From Pseudorhizobium banfieldiae (GTDB lineage Bacteria; Pseudomonadota; Alphaproteobacteria; Rhizobiales; Rhizobiaceae), in contig NZ_FO082820.1 of assembly GCF_000967425.1 (NCBI RefSeq), forward strand, positions 3,131,501 to 3,195,500: a stretch of 64,000 bases of DNA, written 5' to 3'. The notes under the pieces were generated by a model, which saw nothing but the letters and a program-made list of their open reading frames with translations, searched no databases and had not been told where the DNA came from. Shown one piece after another: positions 17,505 to 26,488 of the stretch. Every line of letters begins with the position of its first letter. Position 1 is the stretch's first letter. A program made the translations under genes and the position numbers.

Positions 17505-18964
17505 GCCGCTTCACCTCCTGCGAAGGAGGCTGCCAGCACGTTCTCCTCGCTGACGTCGTCACCGGTGAGATGAGCCGCAATCGCTCCGTCACGGAAAACA
17601 TAGACGCGATCACAGAGGCAGATCTCGTCCATTTCGGTGGAGTACCAGATAAAGGTCCGGCCGCTCTCGGCCTCCGCGCGAAGAATGTCGTAGACCTCCT
17701 GCTTCGTTCCGATGTCGACGCCGCGCATCGGGTCGTCCATGAGAACCACCTTGGCGGAGGTTGCAAGGGCGCGGGCAAAGAGGACCTTCTGCTGGTTCCC
17801 GCCTGACAGAGACAGGATTGGATTGTGCATGGTCGGGGTACGTATCTCGATCCGCTTTTTCCAGCCTTCGCTGACCCGACCCTCCTGTTCAGCGTCGATC
17901 AGATTGCGCGACGAGAGCGTCTTCAAGGAGGAAACGCTGAGATTCTTCAATATGCTCCAGAGCGGGAACGTGCCGTTCAGGCCGCGGTCTCCTGCCACGA
18001 AAGCCATCTTCGGCTCGCGCGCTGGCAGCCAGTTGCTGTTCGCCGACAGATAGAGATCGAGGAGTGCCTCGGTCTGTCCGTGCCCACCCAGGCCAGCCAG
18101 GCCGATGATCTCGCCCTCGAACGCCTCGAAGCGCATGTCGGAGGCAGACGCCGCAGGAACGGACAGGATCGGTGCTCGCCGTTCGCGACCGAAGACGCGC
18201 CTTTCGGCGCGCTCCCGCACGACGCTCCCCATGGTTTCGACGAGACGCCGCGTATTGAACTCCCGGGCAGCCCTGTCGGCGACCACCTTGCCGTCCTTCA
18301 TCACGACGATCCGGTCGGAGGTTGAGAGAATTTCACCTAGGATGTGTGAGATCAGCAGCACGGAGCCCCCGGAGCCGACGAACCTGCGCACGTAGGCCAT
18401 GAGTTGCCCGGCAAGAGCAGCATCGAGCGACGACGTAGGTTCATCCAGGATGACAAGCTTCGGCGCTGCAGAGACGGCAGCGAAATTGATCGCAATCTCG
18501 ACCATCTGCCTCTCGGCAATGCTGAGGTCCTCGATCACGCTGGCACAGTCAATGCGGTGGTCCGGGAAGATGTCGGACAATTGCTTGCTGACGAGATCGA
18601 TTCCGCGGCGTCGCCAGCGACCGCCTCCCAGGTCACCGTGCATGATCCGCGCATTCTCGGCGATCGTCAGGTTGGGGCACAGCGACAGCTCCTGGAATAC
18701 GCATCGCACTCCATTCGCCCGGGCACGGGAAATACCCGGAGAACCTGTCTCTCCGCCGTAGGCCACCGTCCCCTCCTGAGGCGAGAGCGCGCCATTGATC
18801 ACGTTGACGATGGTGGACTTGCCAGCCCCGTTATGACCCACCAGTCCGACGCACTCTCCGTTTCGAATGACTAGGTCGGCGCCGTCCAGCGCCTTCACCG
18901 CACCGAAGGCCACCTTGACCCCGCGAGCCGCTACGACCTCTTGATTGAGCACTGCGTTATCCAT
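17501..18964 (-). CDS. Sugar ABC transporter ATP-binding protein, two NBDs
   Basis: 487-aa RbsA-type cytosolic ATPase with two nucleotide-binding domains. The first has Walker [10 protein letters not shown], the degenerate signature [11 protein letters not shown] and Walker [13 protein letters not shown]. The second has the usual non-canonical Walker A ([10 protein letters not shown]), signature [15 protein letters not shown] and Walker [13 protein letters not shown]. This asymmetry is normal for CUT2 ATPases. The ATG at 18964 is followed by [15 protein letters not shown]. It is separated from the binding-protein gene by 90 bp holding a 15-bp hairpin. Confidence 0.93.
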   Translation of the reverse strand: MDNAVLNQEVVAARGVKVAFGAVKALDGADLVIRNGECVGLVGHNGAGKSTIVNVINGALSPQEGTVAYGGETGSPGISRARANGVRCVFQELSLCPNLTIAENARIMHGDLGGGRWRRRGIDLVSKQLSDIFPDHRIDCASVIEDLSIAERQMVEIAINFAAVSAAPKLVILDEPTSSLDAALAGQLMAYVRRFVGSGGSVLLISHILGEILSTSDRIVVMKDGKVVADRAAREFNTRRLVETMGSVVRERAERRVFGRERRAPILSVPAASASDMRFEAFEGEIIGLAGLGGHGQTEALLDLYLSANSNWLPAREPKMAFVAGDRGLNGTFPLWSILKNLSVSSLKTLSSRNLIDAEQEGRVSEGWKKRIEIRTPTMHNPILSLSGGNQQKVLFARALATSAKVVLMDDPMRGVDIGTKQEVYDILRAEAESGRTFIWYSTEMDEICLCDRVYVFRDGAIAAHLTGDDVSEENVLAASFAGGEAA

Positions 18965-19000
18965 GGAGATGCTGTCTTGCCAGCCGTTCGCGACACAAGT

Positions 19001-19033
19001 ACCGGATGCGGCTGATCATCAGCCGCATCCGGT
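19001..19033 (-). terminator. 15-bp perfect hairpin after binding-protein gene
   Basis: ACCGGATGCGGCTGA / TCAGCCGCATCCGGT with a 3-base loop, 22 bp past the binding-protein stop and upstream of the ATPase gene on the minus strand. With no T-run it is more likely a 3' mRNA stabiliser or partial attenuator than a full terminator, raising binding protein over ATPase and permeases. Confidence 0.75.
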
Positions 19034-19054
19034 CCGGGAGGAGGAGCTCCGCTC

Positions 19055-20071
19055 CTACATCTCTGCGCTGATTACCTTCTGCGCATCTTCCAGCGAGTAC
19101 TCGACGTTCGCGACGCCGCCCTTCTCGGTGTTCTCGAGGTTCTCCTCGAGATTGTCCTGGTCGATCCGCAGGAATGGCACGACGAGATCCTTCTTCACGT
19201 CCTTGCCATCGAGGATCTGCTGCGCGACCCAGAAAGCCAGCGTGGATACGCCCGGCGCGATCGAAACGGACATCGTCTCGTAGCCGTTCGCGTCCTTCTG
19301 TTCCTTCCACCAGCGCAGCTCGTCCTCGCGGTTGCCCATGATGATGGTCGGCATCGGCCGGTTGGCCGCGGCAAAGGCCTGTGCAGCGCCGTAGCCGTCA
19401 CCACCCTGGGTCACGACTGCGGCAATCTCCGGCAGGCTCGGCAGGATGCCGGCGACTGCACGCTGGGCGACGTCCTGCGCCCAGTCGCCATTGACGGAGC
19501 CCGCAATCTTGAACTGCGGGTTCTTCTCGACGCCCGCCTGGATGCCCGCGTGAATCTCGTCGTCGACCGAGACCCCGGCGAGACCGCGTATCTCGAGAAG
19601 GTTTCCGCCGTCGGGCATCTTCTCGGCGAGGTACTCGATCTGGCTTTCGCCCATCGCTTTGAAGTCCACCGCAATGCGCCATGCGCACGGCTCGGTGACG
19701 ATGCCATCGAACGAGACCACGATGATCCCTGCATCACAGGCTTCCTTGACGGCGCCATTGAGGGCCGTCGGAGATGCGGCATTCAGAACGATCGCATCAT
19801 ATCCCTGAAGGATGAGGTTCTGGATCTGCGCCGCCTGCTCCGTTGCCTGGTTTTCTGCTGTGGTGAACGCATCCGCCGCGGCGACAGTGCCCTGGCTGAC
19901 GGCCTCCTTCGTGATCTTGTCCCAGCTCGTCAACATTGCCTGGCGCCAGGAATTGCCGGCGTAGTTGTTGGAGAGTGCAATCTTCTTGTCGGCGGTCTCG
20001 GCCGAAGCGGAGACCGGTACGGCTACAACCGCAAGCGCGATCGATGCCAGAAGCATCTTCCTGATGGTCAT
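19055..20071 (-). CDS. Sugar ABC transporter substrate-binding protein
   Basis: 338-aa periplasmic binding protein of the RbsB/CUT2 class. Signal peptide MTIRKMLLASIALAVVAVPVSASA, then the type I fold beginning KIALSNNYAGNSWRQAM and the segments GYDAIVLNAASPTALNGAV and GIIVVSFDGIV. First gene of the sugar operon with ATPase, two permeases and an SMP-30 lactonase. The ligand is unknown; a monosaccharide that is oxidised to a lactone is plausible. It is divergent from a GAF histidine kinase that may sense the same nutrient. Confidence 0.92.
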   Translation of the reverse strand: MTIRKMLLASIALAVVAVPVSASAETADKKIALSNNYAGNSWRQAMLTSWDKITKEAVSQGTVAAADAFTTAENQATEQAAQIQNLILQGYDAIVLNAASPTALNGAVKEACDAGIIVVSFDGIVTEPCAWRIAVDFKAMGESQIEYLAEKMPDGGNLLEIRGLAGVSVDDEIHAGIQAGVEKNPQFKIAGSVNGDWAQDVAQRAVAGILPSLPEIAAVVTQGGDGYGAAQAFAAANRPMPTIIMGNREDELRWWKEQKDANGYETMSVSIAPGVSTLAFWVAQQILDGKDVKKDLVVPFLRIDQDNLEENLENTEKGGVANVEYSLEDAQKVISAEM

Positions 20072-20143
20072 GATTTCCTCCCTGTGCCCCGCGGGCTCAT
20101 CTGTCAGGTCCGCTCCTCAACGGTCCCGTCGACTGATCTTTCT

Positions 20144-20163
20144 ACTGGCGCCCAGGCGTCAGT
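20144..20163. promoter_or_regulatory. Imperfect inverted repeat in divergent region
   Basis: ACTGGCGCC-CA-GGCGTCAGT (8 of 9 pairs match), 73 bp upstream of the sugar binding-protein start. A possible operator for the divergent pair; no known regulator motif is recognised. Confidence 0.35.
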
Positions 20164-20240
20164 TTGAAAAGAATGAAGGAGAAGATCGGCCTTGCAAAGG
20201 CGTATCCGAGCAAGCTTGATGCGGAGGATCGCGTTAAATA

Positions 20241-20254
20241 TGCGGGATCCCGCA
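20241..20254. promoter_or_regulatory. 14-bp perfect palindrome in divergent region
   Basis: TGCGGGATCCCGCA lies in the 259-bp gap between the sugar operon (minus) and the GAF kinase gene (plus), 77 bp before the kinase start. Its symmetry and position suit a dimeric transcription-factor site, possibly for the response regulator encoded next to it. Confidence 0.45.
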
Positions 20255-20330
20255 AGACAAGCGTCGCCGGACGGCGCTTAATGAACCTGGCGCCTTGCCC
20301 GCGCCGACGCCGACGGGGAGGACGTCGCCA

Positions 20331-21572
20331 ATGCTGAACCCGACGAGAAGCGCGCTCTTCGATCACTACCTTGGTATCTCGCGGCTGCTGGCGGGACAGC
20401 TCGACTTCAACTCGATCATCCAGGCGGTCGCGGTCGAGATCGGCCACATCATTCCGCATGACCATCTCGACGTCTGTATCAAGATGATCGACGGAAAGTA
20501 CCATATCGCCTACGAAAGCGGCCTCGAAACAGCCTGGAGCCAGCATCCCCCGGCCCTGCTGAGTGGAAGCCCGATCCGCAGCCTGCTCTCGGGCGAAGTC
20601 GACCATCTTCTCTCCGGCGACGCCTGCACCGACCCGCGCTTTCATTTCGATGGCGCCTTCTCCAGCCCGATCATCGCCCTTTCCTTGCACAGCCGGCTGC
20701 ACGTTCCCTTGCGCGTCCAGGGAGACATCATCGGAGCTCTCAGTTGCTCCAGTCACCGGCTCGACCACTACACGATGGAAGACGTGGAAAATGCCCGCTC
20801 GATAGCGGATCTTCTGGCGCCCTACTTCTTCGCCTTGCGTGCAGCGGATCAGGCGAAGCGATCCGCCGTCGTCGAGACCGAAGCGCGTGCACGGGAGGAG
20901 GGCCTTCGTCTCGGAGCCCTCAAGCTCACCGAAGCGCTCGAAGCGGAACGCCAGAGGATCGGCATGGATCTTCACGACCAGACCCTTGCCGACCTGACAA
21001 GACTCGCGAGGCGCCTGGAGCGCCTGACGCATCTGCCGGACGTGCCGGGTGAGACGCTGGAACCGGTCTTTCGAAGCCTTCAGCACTGTATGCACGACCT
21101 GCGCCAGATCATCGAAGAGGCTAAGCCGTCGGTGCTGCAACTCTTCGGAGTGACCGAGGCCATAGAAAATCATCTCGAGCGCTCGGTGCGGGAGACGGGA
21201 GGGCAAGTCTGCTGCCAAGTGGTTGACGACAGCTGCACAAGTCTCGAGAGCCTCGACCAGACCGTTGCGACGGCCCTGTTCCGCATCGTGCAGGAAGCGA
21301 TCAACAACGCGGTCCGCCACGGCCAGCCCTCGGAGATCGTTGTGAACCTGCAGAAGGTTGGTAGCGGTCTTTGGGTGATCGTGAACGACGACGGCGTCGG
21401 GATCGGACATCCGCAGGAACAGGTCGGTCACGGCATCGACAACATGCGCACCCGGGCCCGCCTTATCGGCGCCCGTTTCGAGATAGGCTGCAGGCCGGAT
21501 GGCTCTGGTACACAGGTGAAACTCTGGCTTCCACTGGGACACCCAAGGCAGCAACCGACAGGAAGGACATGA
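20331..21572 (+). CDS. GAF-domain sensor histidine kinase, NarL-type (HisKA_3)
   Basis: 413 aa, no membrane span, so cytosolic. The GAF domain covers about residues 20-165; a coiled coil (about 172-205) leads to the HisKA_3 dimerisation box AERQRIGMDLHDQTLADLTR with phospho-acceptor His215. The HATPase follows (FRIVQEAINNAVRHG; DDGVGIG; GHGIDNMRTRA). The ATG at 20331 has GGGGAGG upstream; a TTG 36 bp earlier adds an unsupported N-terminus. It overlaps its response regulator by 4 bp. It is divergent from the sugar ABC operon and may control it; the GAF ligand is unknown. Confidence 0.9.
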   Translation: MLNPTRSALFDHYLGISRLLAGQLDFNSIIQAVAVEIGHIIPHDHLDVCIKMIDGKYHIAYESGLETAWSQHPPALLSGSPIRSLLSGEVDHLLSGDACTDPRFHFDGAFSSPIIALSLHSRLHVPLRVQGDIIGALSCSSHRLDHYTMEDVENARSIADLLAPYFFALRAADQAKRSAVVETEARAREEGLRLGALKLTEALEAERQRIGMDLHDQTLADLTRLARRLERLTHLPDVPGETLEPVFRSLQHCMHDLRQIIEEAKPSVLQLFGVTEAIENHLERSVRETGGQVCCQVVDDSCTSLESLDQTVATALFRIVQEAINNAVRHGQPSEIVVNLQKVGSGLWVIVNDDGVGIGHPQEQVGHGIDNMRTRARLIGARFEIGCRPDGSGTQVKLWLPLGHPRQQPTGRT

Positions 21573-22300
21573 TGGAAGTTCTCATCGTCGAAGACGATCC
21601 GCTTCACCGTTCATATCTGCACGACGCGGTTCGCGCTGCCTTGCCCGAATGTGATCTGGTGCTGGAAGCCGAGAATGGCAGGGTCGGGGAAGGTCTTGCA
21701 CGGCAGCACCGCTCGGCGCACATCGTCATGGACCTGCAGATGTCGGAGCGCAATGGCATCGAGGCGGCCCGGACCATCTGGAAGGAGCGACCGGATACGC
21801 GCATCCTCTTCTGGTCCAACTACGCCGATGAAGCCTATGTACGAGGCGTGTCACGCATCGTGCCCGAAGGTGCGGCCTATGGCTATGTCTTGAAGTCGGC
21901 CTCCGATGACCGGCTCAAGCTCGCGCTCCGCAGCATCTTCATGGAGGCGCAATGCGTCATCGACCGGGAAGTCCGCGGTATGCAGCAGAAGAGCCTTGGC
22001 CACGTCAACGGCTTTACCGATGTCGAATACGAGATCCTGATCGACATAGCACTCGGCTTGACAGACCGCATGATTGCCCGCCGTCACAATCTGTCCCTCA
22101 GAAGCGTGCAAAATCGGCTGCAACAGCTCTACGAGAAGCTCAATGTCTATCAACGCGTCGGCGAAGACATGGAAGAGGGTCGCTATAATCTTCGCGGCCG
22201 GGCCGTCGCCGTAGCCTTGCTGCGCAAGCTGATCAATTACAGCGCCCTGGAGCGCGCCGAAGCCGAGCTGAATGAGTGGCTGGGGGTCAAGCAGAATTGA
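21569..22300 (+). CDS. Response regulator with LuxR-like HTH
   Basis: 243 aa. Receiver with the acidic pair in VLIVEDDP, phospho-acceptor Asp55 (IVMDLQMSERNG) and Lys in YVLKSAS. The output domain is LuxR-like (FTDVEYEILIDIALGLTD, then NLSLRSVQNRLQQLYEKLNV), followed by an unusually long tail of about 60 residues. The ATG at 21569 overlaps the kinase stop (ATGA), so the pair is coupled. Long readings from 21371 run in the wrong frame through the kinase gene. Confidence 0.9.
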   Translation: MMEVLIVEDDPLHRSYLHDAVRAALPECDLVLEAENGRVGEGLARQHRSAHIVMDLQMSERNGIEAARTIWKERPDTRILFWSNYADEAYVRGVSRIVPEGAAYGYVLKSASDDRLKLALRSIFMEAQCVIDREVRGMQQKSLGHVNGFTDVEYEILIDIALGLTDRMIARRHNLSLRSVQNRLQQLYEKLNVYQRVGEDMEEGRYNLRGRAVAVALLRKLINYSALERAEAELNEWLGVKQN

Positions 22301-22413
22301 GAGCCCGCAGGCACGCACCGCAACGCGCCGTCCACTCCTGATCTGGAATTCAACCAGGAATGTAAGCCCCTCGACAGACCGCACCGAATGCTTTCCACGC
22401 TGGAAGAGACGGG

Positions 22414-22447
22414 TTGACTCCGCGCAGAAATGGAATACTTATTTCAT
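22414..22447 (+). promoter_or_regulatory. Predicted inositol operon promoter with IolR-type operator
   Basis: TTGACT (22414-22419) is followed after 16 bases by TACTTA, a weak -35/-10 pair. Over the -10 lies the inverted repeat ATGGAAT-ACTT-ATTTCAT (22430-22447, one mismatch), which contains GGAA-N6-TTTC. The published motif for the RpiR-type IolR of Sinorhizobium meliloti is GGAA-N6-TTCC, so this site is one base off. Binding here would block RNA polymerase. A further everted pair, TTCCA-CGC-TGGAA, lies at about 22393-22405. Confidence 0.6.
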
Positions 22448-22565
22448 CATGAAGCATCAAGGGACTAAACTTTCCACGGGGAGGTGGGAAGATTAGGCGC
22501 GGCCACCAAGGACCGCCAATCCGGGCTATCACGGGTGAACCGGCACCCGCAGTGGAGGAAAAATC

Positions 22566-23510
22566 ATGAAGAAGCTCGTTCTGGGCGCTATAACGGCCGC
22601 CCTCATGTCGACTGCTGCCCATGCCGAGAACATCGGCGTATCGATGGCCCTGTTCGACGACAATTTCCTGACCGTCCTGCGCAACGGCATGAGTGACTAC
22701 GTCAAGACACTGGACGGGGTAGAGCTGCAAATCGAGGACGCTCAGAATGACGTCGCAAAGCAGCTCGACCAGATCAACAACTTCGTTGCCTCAGGTGTCG
22801 ACGCCATCATTGTCAATCCGGTTGATACCTCGGCGACCGAAGCCATGACCAAGGCGGCCGAAGCCGCTGGTGTGCCGCTGGTTTATGTTAACCGCGAGCC
22901 GATCAACGTGGACTCGTTACCGGACAATCAGGCCTTTGTCGCTTCCAACGAACAGGAGTCGGGCACGCTAGAGACAAAGGAAGTCTGCCGACTGCTCAGC
23001 GAGAAGGGAAAGAACCCCGCCCGCATCTACATCATGATGGGTGAGCTTTCCAACCAGGCCGCGGTTATGCGGACGCAGGATATCAAGGATGTGATGAAGT
23101 CGGGCGAATGCCAGGTTGAACTGCAGATCATCGATGAGCAGACCGCCAACTGGTCCCGCGATGAGGCGCAGGACCTGATGACCAACTGGCTCTCCACGAG
23201 TGAGACATTCGATGCGGTAATCTCCAACAACGACGAGATGGCGCTCGGCGCAATACAGGCGATGAAGGCCGCAAACGTGTCGATGGAAGATGTCGTCGTC
23301 GGCGGGGTCGATGCCACCCAGGATGCACTGGCTGCGATGGAAGCTGGTGACCTCGATGTCACCGTCTTCCAGGATGCGGCCGGCCAAGGCAAGGGAGCAG
23401 TCGACGCCGCGCTGAAGCTCGCCAAGGGCGAAAACGTCGATCAGAAGGTCTACATCCCGTTCCAGTTGGTCACACCCGACAACATCGCCGAATATAAGTC
23501 AAAGAACTGA
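22566..23510 (+). CDS. Inositol ABC transporter substrate-binding protein
   Basis: 314-aa periplasmic binding protein with signal peptide MKKLVLGAITAALMSTAAHA and RbsB-like fold (GVSMALFDDNFLTVLRNGM; GVDAIIVNPVDTSATEAM; VISNNDEMALGAIQAM). Sequence class and context (permease, ATPase, idhA, iolR, iolCDEB directly downstream) point to myo-inositol as ligand, as for IbpA/IntA of Caulobacter and Rhizobium. GGAGG lies seven bases before the ATG. First gene of the inositol operon, behind the predicted IolR-controlled promoter. Confidence 0.9.
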   Translation: MKKLVLGAITAALMSTAAHAENIGVSMALFDDNFLTVLRNGMSDYVKTLDGVELQIEDAQNDVAKQLDQINNFVASGVDAIIVNPVDTSATEAMTKAAEAAGVPLVYVNREPINVDSLPDNQAFVASNEQESGTLETKEVCRLLSEKGKNPARIYIMMGELSNQAAVMRTQDIKDVMKSGECQVELQIIDEQTANWSRDEAQDLMTNWLSTSETFDAVISNNDEMALGAIQAMKAANVSMEDVVVGGVDATQDALAAMEAGDLDVTVFQDAAGQGKGAVDAALKLAKGENVDQKVYIPFQLVTPDNIAEYKSKN

Positions 23511-23524
23511 GTGTTGCGCCACTC

Positions 23525-23550
23525 GCGAGGGTTGTCTCGGCTGCCCTCGC
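23525..23550 (+). terminator. Hairpin between inositol binding protein and permease genes
   Basis: GCGAGGG / CCCTCGC, 7-bp perfect stem with a 12-base loop, starting 14 bp after the binding-protein stop. Position suggests transcript stabilisation or partial attenuation favouring the binding protein. Confidence 0.55.
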
Positions 23551-23600
23551 CACAACGACCAGCCCCACATCTGTTGCTGCTGAACTTCGGAGTCTGAGCG

Positions 23601-24677
23601 ATGGCGACTTCCAACCTGCACGGCGTCGGCGGCCTTGCCTTCGACAGTTCGAAGCGGCGATGGCCAAACGAGATGAACGTGCTGATCGCACTCATCCTCA
23701 TCATCGGCATCTTCGAGTTGCTTGGCCACCTGATGATGGGTCAGAGCTTTCTGTTCGACAGTTCGGGCCGGAGCAGCTCGATCTTCAATGAACAACGGCT
23801 GCGCATCATCATCCTTCAAGTGTCGATCGTCGGCATCATCGCCATCGGCGTGACGCAGGTCATCATCTCTGGCGGTATCGACCTGTCGTCCGGTTCGGTG
23901 GTGGGTGCCGCCGCCATGATCGCAATGAGCTTCGCACAGATCGCGGAAGTAAACGGCAACGTTAACCCGACGCTGGCACTGGGCCTATGGGCCACGGACC
24001 TTCCTGTCCTTGTCCCGATTGCAGTTGCACTCCTGTTCGGCCTCCTTGCGGGGATCATCAACGGCGCGCTGATCGCCTATACCGGAATACCGCCCTTCAT
24101 CGCGACATTGGGAATGATGGTAACGGCACGCGGCATCGCCAAGTGGTGGACCGCTGGCAGGCCGATCTCGTTCCCGACAGAAGGTTACCGTGCCGTCGGC
24201 GATGGGCTCATGCCTGTTATCATATTCGTGGCTCTCGCGATCCTCTTCCATCTGGTCTTGCGCCACACCGTTTACGGGAAGCACACCTACGCCATCGGCT
24301 CGAATGAAGACGCCGCCCGCATGTCAGGTATCAAGGTGGGCCGACACAAGGTTCTCGTCTACACCATCGCCGGAATGCTCGCCGGCGTAGCAGCGATCGT
24401 CCTGTCCTCGAAGAACCTGACTGCCCAGGCGGGAATGGGGGTGATGTACGAGCTGGACGCCATCGCCATGGCCGTTATCGGAGGCGTCTCGTTGTCCGGC
24501 GGCCGCGGCTCGATCCTCGGCACCGTACTCGGGGCACTCATCTTCGGCGTTATCATCTCCGGCTTCACCTTCCTGAGGCTCGACGCCTATTATCAGGAGA
24601 TGGTGAAGGGCGGGATCATCGTCGCCGCAGTCGTGCTGGACCAGTGGCGCCAGCGCCGGGCCGCCTGGGGTCCATGA
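23601..24677 (+). CDS. Inositol ABC transporter permease
   Basis: 358-aa CUT2 permease (IatP type). A cytoplasmic N-terminus of about 30 residues precedes the first span (NVLIALILIIGIFELLGHL); about 9 further spans follow. Family segments VTQVIISGGIDLSSGSVVGA and IGGVSLSGGRGSILGTVLGA are present. A single permease gene implies a homodimer. GGAG precedes the ATG. It is followed after 11 bp by the ATPase gene. Confidence 0.92.
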   Translation: MATSNLHGVGGLAFDSSKRRWPNEMNVLIALILIIGIFELLGHLMMGQSFLFDSSGRSSSIFNEQRLRIIILQVSIVGIIAIGVTQVIISGGIDLSSGSVVGAAAMIAMSFAQIAEVNGNVNPTLALGLWATDLPVLVPIAVALLFGLLAGIINGALIAYTGIPPFIATLGMMVTARGIAKWWTAGRPISFPTEGYRAVGDGLMPVIIFVALAILFHLVLRHTVYGKHTYAIGSNEDAARMSGIKVGRHKVLVYTIAGMLAGVAAIVLSSKNLTAQAGMGVMYELDAIAMAVIGGVSLSGGRGSILGTVLGALIFGVIISGFTFLRLDAYYQEMVKGGIIVAAVVLDQWRQRRAAWGP

Positions 24678-24688
24678 GGGAGGACGTC

Positions 24689-25468
24689 ATGACCAGCAGC
24701 AACACCATCCTCGAAACGGTCGGCCTGACGAAGCATTATGGCGGCGTCCATGCGCTCGAGGGCGCCAACTTCAGGATCCACGCGGGCGAACATGTCGCCA
24801 TCATGGGCGACAATGGTGCCGGCAAATCTACCTTCGTCAGGCAGATCACCGGTGTCGAGCGGCCGACCCGGGGCCAGATCATCTTCAACGGCGAACCTGT
24901 GGCGTTCGAGAATCCGATGGAGGCGCGCGAGGCGGGCATTGAAACCGTTTTCCAGTCGCTTGCGCTTGCGGACGAACTGGACGTTCCCGACAACCTCTTC
25001 CTTGGCCGCGAACTGGTCCGTTTCCGTTTCGGGCCTTTCTCCATCCTTGACTACAAGGCCATGCGGCAGCGCACCCTGGAGGCGCTGGAGAAGACGGCGG
25101 TGAAAATTCCCAATCTGAGGAACACGATCCGAAACATGTCGGGCGGCCAACGGCAATGCGTGGCCATCGCACGCACGGCGACTTTTCATTCCAAGTTGAC
25201 GATCATGGACGAGCCGACGGCAGCACTGGGCGTTCAGGAAACCGCCCAGGTGGAGAACATCATCCGGACCCTGAAGCAACAGGGAGAACCGCTGATCCTC
25301 ATCAGCCACAACATGCGGCAGGTTTTCGATCTTGTCGATCGTATCGTCGTCTTCCGGCGGGGGCGCATCGTTGCCGACCTGAAGAAGGACGAGACCGACG
25401 GTCAGGATGTCGTGGCATACATCACAGGCGCCAAGACAGGCGCCGAATTTCAGGATACGGCGGCGTGA
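24689..25468 (+). CDS. Inositol ABC transporter ATP-binding protein
   Basis: 259-aa ATPase with one nucleotide-binding domain (half the usual CUT2 length, as seen in other rhizobial sugar systems of this group): Walker A GDNGAGKST, Q-loop TVFQSLAL, signature NMSGGQRQCVAIARTA, Walker B TIMDEPTAALG, switch His LISHNM. The ATG at 24689 is chosen because GGGAGG lies six bases upstream; an ATG at 24674 overlaps that site. Energises inositol uptake. Confidence 0.92.
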   Translation: MTSSNTILETVGLTKHYGGVHALEGANFRIHAGEHVAIMGDNGAGKSTFVRQITGVERPTRGQIIFNGEPVAFENPMEAREAGIETVFQSLALADELDVPDNLFLGRELVRFRFGPFSILDYKAMRQRTLEALEKTAVKIPNLRNTIRNMSGGQRQCVAIARTATFHSKLTIMDEPTAALGVQETAQVENIIRTLKQQGEPLILISHNMRQVFDLVDRIVVFRRGRIVADLKKDETDGQDVVAYITGAKTGAEFQDTAA

Positions 25469-25497
25469 ACCGCTCATCTCCCAGACAAGAGGACAAC

Positions 25498-26484
25498 ATG
25501 ACACTCAAGTTCGCCCTACTCGGCGCTGGTCGCATCGGCAAGGTTCATGCGCGGGCCATTTCTGGCAATCCAGATGCAGAACTCGCCTTCGTTGCCGATC
25601 CCGTCGCGGACGCAGCGAGGGCGATATCCGAGCAATACGGCTGCCGGGTTTCGACAATTGACGAGATCGCCGCGGATCCCGCGGTTGATGCCGTCATCAT
25701 ATGCACGCCGACGAACACCCATGCGGACCTGATCGAGATGTTCGCACGCGCCGGAAAGGCCATCTTCTGCGAGAAGCCGGTGGACCTCGATGTCGCCCGT
25801 GCCGAATCCTGCCTCAAGGTCGTTCGGGACACCGGCGCAAAGCTCATGCTCGGCTTCCAGCGCCGCTACGATCCGCACTTCGCGGCGGTCAAGAAGGCCA
25901 TCTCCGATGGACGCATTGGTGAAGTCGAGATGATCCAGATCGTCTCGCGTGACCCGGGCGCCCCGCCGATGGACTACATCAAGACCTCCGGCGGCATCTT
26001 TCGCGACATGACCATCCACGACTTCGACATGGCCCGCTTCCTCCTGGGCGAGGAACCCGCGACGGTCTACGCCACCGGTTCGGTCCTGACCGACAAGGCG
26101 ATCGAGGGCGTCGATTACGACAGCGCCTCTGTCACCATGACCACGGCGTCGGGCAAGCACTGCACGATCTCAAACTCGCGACGCGCCACCTACGGCTATG
26201 ACCAGCGGGTGGAGGTGCACGGCTCGAAGGGCAGCATTTCGGTGGAGAACCAGCGGCCTGTCACGATCGAACTTGCGACCGGCGACGGCTACACCCGCCC
26301 GCCGCTGCACGACTTCTTCATGACCCGCTACGTGGAGGCCTACGCGTCGGAGATTGCCGCCTTCGTTTCCGTCGTCAAGGACGGGGCATCCCCCTCGCCG
26401 AGCGGCGAAGATGGCCTGCGCGCCCTCAAGCTCGCGGATGCGGCCCTCCGCTCGGCAAGGCAGGGCGTTGTGGTCAGGCTTTGA
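25498..26484 (+). CDS. idhA: myo-Inositol 2-dehydrogenase
   Basis: 328-aa Gfo/Idh/MocA-family oxidoreductase that oxidises myo-inositol to scyllo-inosose with NAD+, the first step of inositol catabolism (also called iolG). The N-terminal Rossmann motif is GAGRIGKVHA, the CEKPVDLD motif carries the conserved Lys, and the catalytic Asp/His pair is in DMTIHDFDMARF. GAGGA lies before the ATG at 25498. It stands between the transporter ATPase gene and iolR. Confidence 0.93.
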   Translation: MTLKFALLGAGRIGKVHARAISGNPDAELAFVADPVADAARAISEQYGCRVSTIDEIAADPAVDAVIICTPTNTHADLIEMFARAGKAIFCEKPVDLDVARAESCLKVVRDTGAKLMLGFQRRYDPHFAAVKKAISDGRIGEVEMIQIVSRDPGAPPMDYIKTSGGIFRDMTIHDFDMARFLLGEEPATVYATGSVLTDKAIEGVDYDSASVTMTTASGKHCTISNSRRATYGYDQRVEVHGSKGSISVENQRPVTIELATGDGYTRPPLHDFFMTRYVEAYASEIAAFVSVVKDGASPSPSGEDGLRALKLADAALRSARQGVVVRL

Positions 26485-26488
26485 GGAT

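Noticed and set aside
20142..21554. Long minus-strand open frame opposite the GAF kinase
   Set aside because: Composition typical of antisense to GC-rich coding DNA; the plus strand has GAF and HisKA_3 motifs.
21371..21568. N-terminal extension of the response regulator
   Set aside because: It reads the kinase gene in another frame (Arg-rich); the real start is the ATGA overlap at 21569.
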